A stretch of DNA of 37,889 nt from Deltaproteobacteria bacterium (lineage in GTDB: Bacteria; Desulfobacterota; Syntrophia; Syntrophales; JAAYKM01). A model generated the notes under the pieces. It was not told the origin of the DNA. It saw nothing but the letters and a program-made list of their open reading frames with translations, and searched no databases. The stretch covers positions 1-37,889 of the forward strand of contig JAAYKM010000020.1 of assembly GCA_012522415.1 (NCBI GenBank), read 5' to 3'. Both the position numbers and the translations under genes were made by a program. Below, piece by piece: positions 17,154-25,793 of this stretch (within the stretch, counting starts at the first letter, position 1; each line of letters opens with the position of its first letter).

Positions 17154-18472
17154 ATCGGTTTCGCAAAACGGATGCCCCTTACCGCAGTTGGGGAAACTAT
17201 CCCAACTGCCCAAGTACGGCGCATCAATTTTTACATTCCGCAGAATTGCGTGCCATTTTGGACAAACATGCAAACCTTATCCCTTACGGAAACGGCAGAA
17301 GCTACGGTGACAGCGCGCTTGGACCCAATCTAATCGATTTCAGGCGGTATAATTATTTTTTGGACTTTGACGAAAACAACGCGATTCTGCACTGTCAGGC
17401 CGGTGTGCTTCTCTCGGACATCCTGGACGTTTTCGTGCCCCGCGGCTGGTTCCTTCCGGTAACGCCCGGCACAAAATTCATCACCGTAGGCGGCGCCATT
17501 GCCAGCGACGTCCATGGTAAAAACCACCATGTCGCCGGGTCATTCAGTGACCATATTCTTGATTTTGAACTGATGCTGCCAAACGGGGCCATCGTGACCT
17601 GCTCGCCCCTCGCCCATACGGATCTTTTCCGGGCAACCTGCGGCGGCATGGGATTGACCGGCCTGATCCTCACCGCCAGGATCAAAATGAGCGCCATCTC
17701 ATCCTCGACGATCGCGCAAGTCACCATCAAGACCCAAAATCTGGCAGACACTTTCAATGCTTTTGAGCAATACGGGGACGCACCATATTCCGTGGCCTGG
17801 ATCGACTGTCTGGCCACGGGGGATAATCTAGGCAGATGCCTGATGATGACAGGTGAACATGCCACGGATAATGCTCTCGCATACGAGGGCAGAACCGGTT
17901 TTTCCGTACCCTGTCATTTCCCCGGCTTCACCCTAAACAACTGGACCGTGAAGGCATTCAACGCCTTATATTACGCCAAAGCGCGCCGGAAAATTTCACG
18001 CCGCTCGGTTCCGTTAGAACAATTTTTTTATCCCCTGGACGCCATTGCACAATGGAACCGCATCTACGGGAAAAACGGTTTTACCCAGTACCAATTCGTT
18101 CTACCTCTGGGGGAGAGTTTGCGAGGACTGGAACGAATTCTCACCCGTATCGCCGTCTCCGGCAAAGGCTCCTTCCTCGCGGTGCTGAAACGATTTGGTC
18201 CAGGAAACGCAAATTGGCTTTCCTTTCCCATGGAAGGGTACACCCTGGCCCTCGACTTCAAGATGGAACCGGACCTCTTCGGATTTCTGGACGCACTCGA
18301 CCGCGTCGTCCTCGATCATGGCGGGCGCTTCTATCTGACCAAGGACTGTCGTGTTCCCCGTGGTCATTTTGAGCCGGGATACCCGAACCTCCGGAAATTC
18401 CGGGAATTGAGACAAAGATACAATATGGTCGGTAAGTTCAATTCGCTGCAATCGGAAAGGCTGGCACTGTAA
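17150..18472 (+). CDS. dprE1: DprE1-like FAD oxidoreductase (polyprenylphosphoryl-ribose oxidase)
   Basis: A 440-residue FAD-linked oxidase of the vanillyl-alcohol-oxidase type. FAD-binding segments are PYGNGRSYGDSAL (46-58) and VGGAIASDVHGKNHH (113-127). A GGMGLTGLI segment closes the FAD domain, and the C-terminal cap domain contains LTKDCR. In the mycobacterial pathway DprE1 oxidises decaprenylphosphoryl-ribose at C2 to the keto intermediate. I start it at ATG 17150, where ATGA overlaps the UbiA stop; an upstream in-frame ATG (17135) would overlap more. The stop is followed immediately by the dprE2 ATG. The name rests on the trio UbiA-DprE1-DprE2. Other sugar-linked FAD oxidases share the fold. 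Confidence 0.85.
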   Translation: MNRFRKTDAPYRSWGNYPNCPSTAHQFLHSAELRAILDKHANLIPYGNGRSYGDSALGPNLIDFRRYNYFLDFDENNAILHCQAGVLLSDILDVFVPRGWFLPVTPGTKFITVGGAIASDVHGKNHHVAGSFSDHILDFELMLPNGAIVTCSPLAHTDLFRATCGGMGLTGLILTARIKMSAISSSTIAQVTIKTQNLADTFNAFEQYGDAPYSVAWIDCLATGDNLGRCLMMTGEHATDNALAYEGRTGFSVPCHFPGFTLNNWTVKAFNALYYAKARRKISRRSVPLEQFFYPLDAIAQWNRIYGKNGFTQYQFVLPLGESLRGLERILTRIAVSGKGSFLAVLKRFGPGNANWLSFPMEGYTLALDFKMEPDLFGFLDALDRVVLDHGGRFYLTKDCRVPRGHFEPGYPNLRKFRELRQRYNMVGKFNSLQSERLAL

Positions 18473-19204
18473 ATGAATCCCGTCCTGATTATCGGCGCGA
18501 AAAGTGATATTGCACAGGCAATAGGACGCGTATATGCCCAAAACGGCTATGATCTCTATCTTGCCGCCCGGCATGCTGATGAATTGACATCTTTTGCACG
18601 GGATCTGCGTATTCGCTATCGGCGGGATATCCGCTGCTTCGACCTGGATGTGCTGGACTGTCCGTCCCATTCGGGATTCTACGAGACCCTTCCGGAAAAA
18701 CCCGCCGGCGTTGTCTGCGCCGTCGGTTATCTGGGCGACCAAAAGCGGGCCCAGTACGATTTTGCTGAATCCCAGCGGATCATTCACACCAACTTCACCG
18801 GCCTTGTCAGTCTGCTCGACATCATCGCCAATGATTTTGAAACACGGAGACAGGGTTTCATCGTCGCCATCAGCTCGGTGGCCGGTGACCGCGGCCGCAA
18901 GAGCAACTATTGTTACGGGTCCGCCAAGGCCGGTTTATCAACTTACCTCTCCGGGCTACGCAACCGTCTCCATGACGCGGGAGTCCATGTATTGACGGTG
19001 AAACCGGGCTATGTGCATACCAAAATGACCCGGGGAATGGCACTTCCGTCATCATTAACCGCCACTCCGGAGAAGGTGGCCCGGGACATCTTTCAGGCGC
19101 AACAAAGGGGCCGGGACATTCTCTATACGAAATCGCTCTGGCGATGGATCATGATGGTGATTCGTTTGATTCCCGAATGGAAATTCAAGAGGCTGAGTAT
19201 ATGA
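18473..19204 (+). CDS. dprE2: DprE2-like short-chain dehydrogenase
   Basis: An SDR of 243 residues. The nucleotide-binding motif is GAKSDI near the N-terminus (8-13), the catalytic serine is in AISSVAG (132-138), and the YxxxK pair is Tyr148/Lys152 in YGSAK. GAKSDI in place of the usual GxxxGIG is characteristic of the DprE2 branch. DprE2 reduces the 2-keto intermediate with NAD(P)H to give polyprenylphosphoryl-D-arabinose, completing epimerisation with DprE1. The ATG abuts the dprE1 stop with no gap. The C-terminal 30 residues (LWRWIMMVIRLIP) are hydrophobic and could touch the membrane, which suits a lipid-linked substrate. The length is close to that of the mycobacterial protein (about 254). 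Confidence 0.87.
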   Translation: MNPVLIIGAKSDIAQAIGRVYAQNGYDLYLAARHADELTSFARDLRIRYRRDIRCFDLDVLDCPSHSGFYETLPEKPAGVVCAVGYLGDQKRAQYDFAESQRIIHTNFTGLVSLLDIIANDFETRRQGFIVAISSVAGDRGRKSNYCYGSAKAGLSTYLSGLRNRLHDAGVHVLTVKPGYVHTKMTRGMALPSSLTATPEKVARDIFQAQQRGRDILYTKSLWRWIMMVIRLIPEWKFKRLSI

Positions 19205-19312
19205 CTGAAAGAGAGGCATTCAGGTTTCATCATAATAAATGATATGGGAAATCGTCTGGTCGCTTAAAATCGCATACTCGCTGTACCGTCCAAAAGGAGT
19301 GATGCTATACCC

Positions 19313-20530
19313 GTGAGAAAAAAGGACAAGAAACAGATATCAATTATCCCGCCAAGACACGCTGTACCCGAGAGTGATCAACTGACAACACCTGCAAAAG
19401 TTGTCACCGTAGCAGTGTTGACGGGGGTGTTTGCTTATACGATTTATGATTATTTGTCCGAGGTGTCCAGGGGGGGTAATCCTTGGTGTCTGAGTGACTG
19501 GTTAGTCAATTATTCATCAGGATTCGCCTTGAGAGGCGCCTGCGGAGAATTTGCTCTCTTCCTCAGCAAAAACATGAATTTGGATTTACTATGGACTGTG
19601 GCGACCATCCAATCCATCCTCCTGCTTCTTGTCTATTTCTTGATTCTATTGATTTTTTGCAGTTTTAAGCGTTCTTCCGTTGAATTGATGATCCTTTTTT
19701 CCCCGGTTTTGCTCTTATTCCCGCTTTACGATCCCTTGACAGGCCTGCGGAAGGAAATCCTCGTCTATATTCCTTTCCTTTTATACATTTGGAGCCTGCT
19801 AAAAGGAAAACTTTCATCCTATATCGTCATGCTTGTTCCGGCAATGTACGCCTTTGCCCTGTTTTCCCATGAACTGGCTGTTTTTGTGCTGCCTTTTTTT
19901 CTCCTCCTGACGTTTCTGTTTTTTCATCTACAGATTATAGAAGAACGGCGGATGTATCTTTTGATGGCTTTTTTTGTTATCCCAACTGTAGTTACCCTGG
20001 TCTGCATGTTCGTTTTCATGGGACGCGACACAACCGATATGTGTAACCAACTGATATCAAATGGTATAAATCCATCATACTGCACGAAAGGAAGCCTCTT
20101 GGCTTTTGATCATTACGCCCATGGACCACGGAGCGTGGTCAATCATATTTTCGAACGGTTTTACCTGTTTACCTATGGAGCGGCCTTCGTTTTAGCCCTT
20201 CTGCCTTTTTTCTTCATGCAGAACGTGAATATTCCGAAAAAATATTTCGTCGCCTTTCCAATCGGGGCTTTCTTGTTTATGCTGCCTTTGTACATTTTTG
20301 CCATTGATTGGGGGAGATGGGTCCATATTTACATTTTCTTTCTTTCGACACTGGTCTTTGCCTTAGCGCCCCTGGGTTATTTGAAACCGCGAATGAAAGT
20401 ACCCGTGATTCTTATCGTGGCATACGCTATGCTGTGGAGCATGCATCATTGTTGCTTTGGCGGGCTGGGAATCGGCGCCGGTTATCTCGTTAACAATCTT
20501 CTCTACGATATTGTAAAATATTCGATTTAA
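19313..20530 (+). CDS. Polytopic membrane protein, candidate GT-C-like transferase
   Basis: A 405-residue protein with about ten hydrophobic helices. The first is VVTVAVLTGVFAYTIYDYL. After it comes a loop reading GGNPWCLSDWLVNYSSGFALRG, the only strongly polar conserved-looking segment. Membrane proteins of unknown function in surface-glycan clusters often have such a W-x-x-DW..NY..GF..RG loop. In GT-C enzymes the catalytic acidic residue lies in the first outer loop, so I infer a possible polyprenyl-phosphate-sugar-dependent transferase, but there is no proof. The start is GTG 19313. AGGAG at 19295-19299 is 13 nt away, and a 4-codon ORF (ATG 19302 to TGA) overlaps the GTG as GTGA. It lies 108 nt after dprE2. 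Confidence 0.75.
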   Translation: MRKKDKKQISIIPPRHAVPESDQLTTPAKVVTVAVLTGVFAYTIYDYLSEVSRGGNPWCLSDWLVNYSSGFALRGACGEFALFLSKNMNLDLLWTVATIQSILLLLVYFLILLIFCSFKRSSVELMILFSPVLLLFPLYDPLTGLRKEILVYIPFLLYIWSLLKGKLSSYIVMLVPAMYAFALFSHELAVFVLPFFLLLTFLFFHLQIIEERRMYLLMAFFVIPTVVTLVCMFVFMGRDTTDMCNQLISNGINPSYCTKGSLLAFDHYAHGPRSVVNHIFERFYLFTYGAAFVLALLPFFFMQNVNIPKKYFVAFPIGAFLFMLPLYIFAIDWGRWVHIYIFFLSTLVFALAPLGYLKPRMKVPVILIVAYAMLWSMHHCCFGGLGIGAGYLVNNLLYDIVKYSI

Positions 20531-20559
20531 AATGATAAATCGCTTTTGAGGTCCTGCTG

Positions 20560-21549
20560 TTGCATACAAATGAATCCGGATCAGAAAACACGCGAAAAAG
20601 TGTTTCCATCATTGTTCCCGCCTGGAATGCGGAAGCGACTTTGCGTCAAGTCCTGGAGCCGCTCCTGCCCTTGCCGGACAACTGGGATATTGTGGTTGTC
20701 GATGATCATTCTACCGATGAAACCGTCGCTATCGCGCAATCCCTGGGTGTCAGAGTTGTGCCCTCCAACTGGCACCGAAGCAGCCTTAAGGCCCGAAATA
20801 CGGGGGTCGCTTTGTCCCGCGGAAATATTCTGGTCTTTATCGACGCCGATATCGTCACCTGTATCGACGACTTACGGCGAGGGATCGAACGCCTCCCGGA
20901 GGATGAAAATGCCTGTCTCTTCGGTGTCTATGACCGCGGGGACCACCTGGGTAACACCGTCAGTCGCTACAAGAATTTCTGGATACGGCACAGCACACTC
21001 GCATCTCCCCCACCTTTGCGGTGGCTGAACAGCAGCCTGATCATCATCCCCAGAACACTGCTCAACAAATCAGGGGGCTTTTTAGGAAATTTTTTATGCA
21101 GCCACGGCGGCGAAGATCTTGATCTCGGCCGTCGGATCGCTGAAATCGGTGGAACGATCCTTCTGGACAGACACCTCGAAATCACCCACCTGAAGCATTT
21201 CACCCTCCGTCGTTTGTGGATAAACGACCTGCAACGCGCCCGAGGCTGGCTGCGTCATTCCCTAGCCATCAAAGGCTGGGCGTCCGTCATCCGCAGCCCC
21301 TCCCTGGCAAATGTCAGCCCGGACTTCAGCTGGGCTGTCGTGGCAACGACCTCGGCGGTTCCAACAGCCGTACTATCGATCTGTTGGCCTCCCTTTGCCA
21401 TACTGTCATCCGCATCACTTCTAGGGGGGGTTTTGCTCAATTTCTCCTTCCTGAGGGAGGCTTTCATGGAAAAAATACGCGGCCGATACCTCTTTATTCC
21501 CCTTTTGTGGCTCGATCAACTGGCCTGCGGATTAGGCATCTGCCTTTAG
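20560..21549 (+). CDS. GT2 family glycosyltransferase with C-terminal membrane segments
   Basis: A 329-residue GT-A glycosyltransferase. The N-terminal strand is VSIIVPAWNAEATL, the nucleotide-binding VVVDDHSTDET, the metal-binding motif IDADIV, and a GGEDLDLGRR segment supplies the probable catalytic base. After residue 255 there are two or three hydrophobic segments (AVVATTSAVPTAVLSICW and following), which suggests membrane attachment and perhaps a polyprenyl-phosphate acceptor. The start is TTG 20560 with GAGG 8 nt upstream; no ATG fits. It is 29 nt downstream of the polytopic protein and the last gene of the arabinose-donor module. The second half could make it a dolichol-phosphate-mannose-synthase-like enzyme or a transferase for the glycan itself. 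Confidence 0.88.
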   Translation: MHTNESGSENTRKSVSIIVPAWNAEATLRQVLEPLLPLPDNWDIVVVDDHSTDETVAIAQSLGVRVVPSNWHRSSLKARNTGVALSRGNILVFIDADIVTCIDDLRRGIERLPEDENACLFGVYDRGDHLGNTVSRYKNFWIRHSTLASPPPLRWLNSSLIIIPRTLLNKSGGFLGNFLCSHGGEDLDLGRRIAEIGGTILLDRHLEITHLKHFTLRRLWINDLQRARGWLRHSLAIKGWASVIRSPSLANVSPDFSWAVVATTSAVPTAVLSICWPPFAILSSASLLGGVLLNFSFLREAFMEKIRGRYLFIPLLWLDQLACGLGICL

Positions 21550-21908
21550 ATCATCTCCCGGATCCCATGGAGAAAAACCCGATTGGCTGACTGTCCGGTA
21601 CGGGACGAAGACTGAAACACCCCTTGCTCACGTGTTCACGCAGTTTTAGCGTATGTTTGAAAACCAGATCATGGGAGCGCCGATGGGATTGATGGGGAAA
21701 AGCGCCAGCATGCAGACGGGGGATAAAGCCCCGATACTTTAATGGAAGCAACGGGAAACAGCAGAAAAACGCTTGACTCCACGAGCCATCGAACGGCGCA
21801 TGATCTATGCGACAGAATAGAGAAAAAACGGGAAACGCACGCGGGAAGGAGATGCGCCGCAGGAGAGACTGCTTTCCGTCATGATGAGGGGAAGTTCCTT
21901 GATTTTCA
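21550..21908. other. Gene-free stretch with one hairpin
   Basis: No convincing reading frame. CGGGG (21717-21721) pairs with CCCCG (21729-21733) around a 7-nt loop and is followed by ATACTTTAA. This could be a weak terminator for the glycan module. Nothing else was recognised. Confidence 0.4.
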
Positions 21909-21936
21909 TTGCCATTCCCCGCAAATTTGTTATATT
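21909..21936 (+). promoter_or_regulatory. Sigma70-like promoter before the GH13 gene
   Basis: TTGCCA (21909-21914) and TATATT (21931-21936) are 16 nt apart. Transcription would start near 21943, just upstream of the GGAG at 21951-21954 discussed for the GH13 gene. Confidence 0.35.
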
Positions 21937-22018
21937 TTGGGAAAATTGATGGAGTCGCACCATAGAAATCTCGGATAAATTCCTTCCTTTCGCAATTCCC
22001 AAACTGAAATCCCGGAAC

Positions 22019-23686
22019 ATGAGAATCGGGAGAGAGGGGTTTCTGCGTCGTTCCTTTTCCGTCGTGCCCGAGGATTTTTGCCGCCTCTATCAGAATGATG
22101 AACTCCGGCTGAACATCGAATTTCTGGAAGAGGCGGCAGGGGCCAGGGTGTTCCTGCACACCAATATCGATTGCCCGAAAAACAAATGGCGGGAAATCGA
22201 ATTTTCAAGAGGAATGGATGGTTACCATCTCTCCTGTCCGGTCAGGCAATGCGGCAACTATCAATTCAAGCTTAAATATTCTCTGGCTAATGGGAAAACC
22301 TGGTACTGGGACCGGGCCCCCTTCAGCCGCGTCATTGTCGATCCGGAGTACATCAAGGATATCAGAATGTATACCCTGATCCCATCCGTTTCCGGAACGA
22401 TCAGGGACTGGATCGCCCTTCTTCCCGGGATTGCCGACTTGGGTTTCAATACCCTTCATCTCCTCCCCCTGACGAGTCGCGACAATACGGAAAGCCCCTA
22501 TGCCGCCTGTGATCTCTTTTCCATCGACCGTGCCTACACAGGTAATGAACAGGATTCGGCTTTTTCCCTGTTTGGGACGTTTACGGAAAAAGCACGGGAA
22601 ATCGGCATACGTCTCTGTTTTGACCTGGTCCTGAACCACATAGGGACCGGCAGCAAAATGGTGCGGATGTGCCCGGAATGGATCGTGCCGGACAAAACGG
22701 AAAAGGATGGTTTCAAGCGGTCCGGGTGCTGGCACATGAATGCCTGGCTTAAGTGGGAGGATCTGGTAAAAATTTATTACGATCACCCCCATCCCGACAT
22801 CCGCAATGATATCTGGGACTATATGAAAAAGTATGCCCTTTTCTGGTCATACTTCGCAGATTTAACAGGTGGCATGGTCCGCCTGGACAACCTCCATTCC
22901 AGTCATGAGGGATTTATCACGGAATTACTGGAAGCATTGCGTCAGACTTACCCGAATCTGGCGGTCACCGCGGAATTTTTTACCGATTCCAACACGATTC
23001 TCAAAAAAGCGGCACAATGGCAAATCAACCTTTTTCTGGCCAACCAGTGGGAATACCCCTACGCGGAGAACCTGAGAAACTATATCGCTTACATTCATGA
23101 CATCGGAACTAAGGTCCGTTTTTACCTTCCTATCACCACCCACGACACGGGTGCGCCGGCCCAGCTTTTCGGGAAGGCGGAAGCGGCTGTCCCCCGTTAT
23201 GCCGTAACCGCCCTGATGGGAACAGGCCAAACAGGAATTGTTCAGGGGACCGAGCACGGATATCCTGAAAAGATCAACTTCATGGGCCGCAGGGCGCCAT
23301 GCCGGTTTTCAACAAATGCCTGGATTGCCGAAAGGATCGGGGCCATCAACCGTCTCCTCCGCTCATCCCCTATCTTCCATGAAGCAGGGAATCTCGACTG
23401 GATTGACAACAGACATGGGGCCGTGCTGGGCGCCCTGCGCCGGCCGAACAGACGCGGTGATCGCGGATTTTTAATCTTTGCCAATCTGGATATTCGGAAT
23501 CCGTACTACTTTTTCATCCATCTTTCGACTTTGATCCCGGGCAGGCCCTTCCTGCGCATGGAAGACTGCATCGACGGCACAGGCTTCGAAACCAAATCGG
23601 ACCATATGCAGATTCACGTTGGCCCCTGTGATATCCGGGTTTTCGCCGTCGGGAAACCAGATACAATCCCCGACCATTCAGATTGA
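22019..23686 (+). CDS. GH13 (alpha-amylase family) glycosidase or transglycosylase
   Basis: A 555-residue protein with a beta-rich N-terminal domain (about 1-110, resembling a carbohydrate-binding or debranching-enzyme N-domain) and a (beta/alpha)8 barrel. All four GH13 regions are visible: DLVLNH (202-207), GMVRLD with nucleophile Asp290, TAEFF with acid/base Glu319, and THDTG with His375-Asp376. It should act on alpha-glucans; the exact activity (amylase, glucanotransferase, debranching) cannot be set. There is no signal peptide, so it is cytoplasmic. ATG 22019 has no ribosome-binding site. The frame continues upstream through 19 protein-like codons to ATA 21962, which has GGAG 7 nt before it, so the true start may be non-canonical. 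It is converging with the kinase gene at 23783. Confidence 0.87.
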   Translation: MRIGREGFLRRSFSVVPEDFCRLYQNDELRLNIEFLEEAAGARVFLHTNIDCPKNKWREIEFSRGMDGYHLSCPVRQCGNYQFKLKYSLANGKTWYWDRAPFSRVIVDPEYIKDIRMYTLIPSVSGTIRDWIALLPGIADLGFNTLHLLPLTSRDNTESPYAACDLFSIDRAYTGNEQDSAFSLFGTFTEKAREIGIRLCFDLVLNHIGTGSKMVRMCPEWIVPDKTEKDGFKRSGCWHMNAWLKWEDLVKIYYDHPHPDIRNDIWDYMKKYALFWSYFADLTGGMVRLDNLHSSHEGFITELLEALRQTYPNLAVTAEFFTDSNTILKKAAQWQINLFLANQWEYPYAENLRNYIAYIHDIGTKVRFYLPITTHDTGAPAQLFGKAEAAVPRYAVTALMGTGQTGIVQGTEHGYPEKINFMGRRAPCRFSTNAWIAERIGAINRLLRSSPIFHEAGNLDWIDNRHGAVLGALRRPNRRGDRGFLIFANLDIRNPYYFFIHLSTLIPGRPFLRMEDCIDGTGFETKSDHMQIHVGPCDIRVFAVGKPDTIPDHSD

Positions 23687-23700
23687 GCAGACGCCTCTGC
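23687..23700. terminator. Short hairpin between convergent genes
   Basis: GCAGA-CGCC-TCTGC forms a 5-bp stem with a 4-nt loop directly after the GH13 stop codon. There is no T run. It sits in the 96-nt gap between convergent genes and may act as a weak terminator or RNA 3' end. Confidence 0.25.
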
Positions 23701-23782
23701 AAACGTATGCAACCTCAATGGCATACTCTGGAACCTTTGAATACGAGAGGCTTCCGGATAAATTCATGTTGCCATGACGGAT

Positions 23783-24667
23783 TTATTGAAGGGGTGCGGC
23801 GTTTTTCCGGGCGATGATTTTTTCCGTATGCCGACCGATACGTTTTGCCTTGCGAATCACCCACTTCAAGGCAAAACGATCCCACAAACTTTTAACGGGG
23901 CGATCATGATACCGTTCAAAAAGAAACCGTCTGTCCGTTTCGGTGAAGACGGGATCCGGCAGCGTATAGAAGGTTTCAGCCATCGTTTTAATGAACCATC
24001 TGCCCTTCATCCATTTTCTCCGGTCCACCCGCTGAAAATCAAGGAGAGCGAGCCGAAAAGGGTCCTCTTCCTCCCCCGGGCCAACCATCAGGTGGTCGGC
24101 GTTGAAATCCAGATGATTCAATCCCGCGTCGTGCATGACTCTCATCAGATCGGCGATGGCCCTTAATATCAAGTTTTTATCGGCCTGTCCTCCATTGCCT
24201 TCGAATCGCTCGGGGTGACACTGAATTAACCTCTCCAATGACACGAAAGGCTCCATACTTTCCGTGATGAGGAAGGATTCATAACATAGAGGCGAAATCC
24301 TGCGTTCCCCGGCGGCGACCGGTGCCGCAGTCGCAATACCCGCTCCCCTGAAATCGCAAATATTTTGAAATTCCGTCATGCCCGACGAGGCGTTGCGGAA
24401 CAGCAATAGCCCTTTGATTCCACTCCAAATCGGCGGTCGTTCCGCTTTATGGCGCTTGAGGAAAAAAACTCGAGATTCATTGCCCGAAGAGAGCTCGATA
24501 CGGCATATGCGGCGCTCCCTGATTTCTTTGACGGTCTCTCCGCCCTGGAATCCATAGACACGATCGAAATCACTGAGTCCCACAGCCTCAAGCAAAGACC
24601 GGTACTCCCGGTTTACGATCATTCCTGGAAGCGTGTCGACGACAATGCCACGGTTATTGACGTTCAC
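23783..24667 (-). CDS. Kdo/WaaP-type lipopolysaccharide kinase
   Basis: A 294-residue small-molecule kinase of the protein-kinase-like fold used in LPS core phosphorylation (WaaP/InaA/KdkA type). The ATP-binding lysine is in FFLKRHK (Lys71). The catalytic loop is MHDAGLNHLDFNADHL with Asp187, and the metal-binding aspartate is Asp210 in LLDFQR. The basic C-terminus (RKAKRIGRHTEK) suits membrane association. The start is GTG 24667, overlapping the end of the GT4 gene by 14 nt, with GGAG upstream. It is the last gene of a four-gene minus-strand operon that holds a second kinase of the same fold, so two core positions may be phosphorylated. Confidence 0.85.
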   Translation of the reverse strand: MNVNNRGIVVDTLPGMIVNREYRSLLEAVGLSDFDRVYGFQGGETVKEIRERRICRIELSSGNESRVFFLKRHKAERPPIWSGIKGLLLFRNASSGMTEFQNICDFRGAGIATAAPVAAGERRISPLCYESFLITESMEPFVSLERLIQCHPERFEGNGGQADKNLILRAIADLMRVMHDAGLNHLDFNADHLMVGPGEEEDPFRLALLDFQRVDRRKWMKGRWFIKTMAETFYTLPDPVFTETDRRFLFERYHDRPVKSLWDRFALKWVIRKAKRIGRHTEKIIARKNAAPLQ

Positions 24668-25793
24668 GGTCTTTCAACTCCCGGATACGTTCATATAAAG
24701 CGAAGAGTTGGTCCATATGGCGGTCAATCGTAAATTCGGCGGCTTTTCTGGCCGCTTCCCCGCTCATGATGGCATGATTCTCCGGATTCGTTGATTCTTT
24801 TATCCTTGCGGCCAGTTCCTCGCTTTCCCCTGTCCGCAGAACATAGCCGTTCAGACCGTGGTCAATTATTTCGCTGGCCCCGGCCGTTCGAGACACAATG
24901 ACGGGAACCCCGCAGGCCATGGCTTCCAGGCAGACATTGCCGAAGGTATCACCATGACTCGGAAACAGAAATATATCGGCTGCCGCATATAATCTTTCCG
25001 GGTATTCATAATGTCCGATGAATCGAACTTGGCCGCCTATGTGGTGCTGATTCGCAAAATGTCTGTACGGGTCTGTCAGATCTGTTCCTGCAACGACAAG
25101 CACGAAAGATCGGTCCTTTATGCGTGTCAATGCCTCCAGGAGCAAAGGCAGGCCTTTCAGTTTATAATTGTTGCCCATGAATAAAATGACCTTCTCGCCG
25201 GGTTTGATGGCAAGTTCTTTACGCATTTCCCCCTTAAATGAATCCGCCAGAAACGGATTGAACCTGGTTGTGTCGACACTGTTGTAAATGACAACAATCT
25301 TTTCCTCCGGAACCCGGTAGTGAGTCATGATTTGCTCCTTGACCAGGTTGGAGATTGCCAGGATTAATTTTGCCCCTCCCTTATGAAAAATCCTTCGATC
25401 AAGCAACGATAAGGCTTGTCGTCGTGGCCCGGCCGCCTTCAATGAGCGAATGATACGGTTCGGATATTTCGTTTCCATTTGAATCGGATTGATGCTGTCC
25501 GAGGTTCGATAAATGTCCTGAGACCAGATGCGTTCCATACTTTGGACCACATCCAGTTTCACTGTGGAACAACGATGTGACGCCATGATGGCGAAGGAAA
25601 TATTCTTGGCGGGGGATGCAAAAGGGATCATCGGCACAGGGTGCACGGTAACGCCTGCCCGGTGTTCACCGCGGTAACAAAACACATGAACTTCATGATC
25701 TCTTTTTGCCAGTTCTTCAGCCAGCATCATGGTATCGCGTTCAAGCCCTCCTTTGGAGGACAGAAAATATTTACAGACCAACCCGATTTTCAT
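24654..25793 (-). CDS. GT4 glycosyltransferase, LPS-core type
   Basis: A GT-B glycosyltransferase of 379 residues, similar in style to WaaG/RfaG. The N-terminal KIGLVCKYFLSSKGGLERD is the acceptor-side glycine loop. The C-terminal domain has VILFMGNNYKLKG (donor-binding strand) and the E-x7-E motif in GNVCLEAMACGVPVIVS with GASEII. The sugar donor cannot be set. ATG 25793 overlaps the upstream kinase stop as ATGA, so translation is coupled. The kinase-GT4-kinase order resembles the waaP/waaG grouping of LPS core operons. No signal peptide; it acts at the cytoplasmic face of the inner membrane. Confidence 0.92.
   Translation of the reverse strand: MKIGLVCKYFLSSKGGLERDTMMLAEELAKRDHEVHVFCYRGEHRAGVTVHPVPMIPFASPAKNISFAIMASHRCSTVKLDVVQSMERIWSQDIYRTSDSINPIQMETKYPNRIIRSLKAAGPRRQALSLLDRRIFHKGGAKLILAISNLVKEQIMTHYRVPEEKIVVIYNSVDTTRFNPFLADSFKGEMRKELAIKPGEKVILFMGNNYKLKGLPLLLEALTRIKDRSFVLVVAGTDLTDPYRHFANQHHIGGQVRFIGHYEYPERLYAAADIFLFPSHGDTFGNVCLEAMACGVPVIVSRTAGASEIIDHGLNGYVLRTGESEELAARIKESTNPENHAIMSGEAARKAAEFTIDRHMDQLFALYERIRELKDRERQ

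Noticed and set aside
21551-22159. 202-codon minus-strand open frame
   Set aside because: It overlaps the promoter and the start of the GH13 gene, has no ribosome-binding site or recognisable motifs, and has biased, Pro/Phe/His-rich composition.
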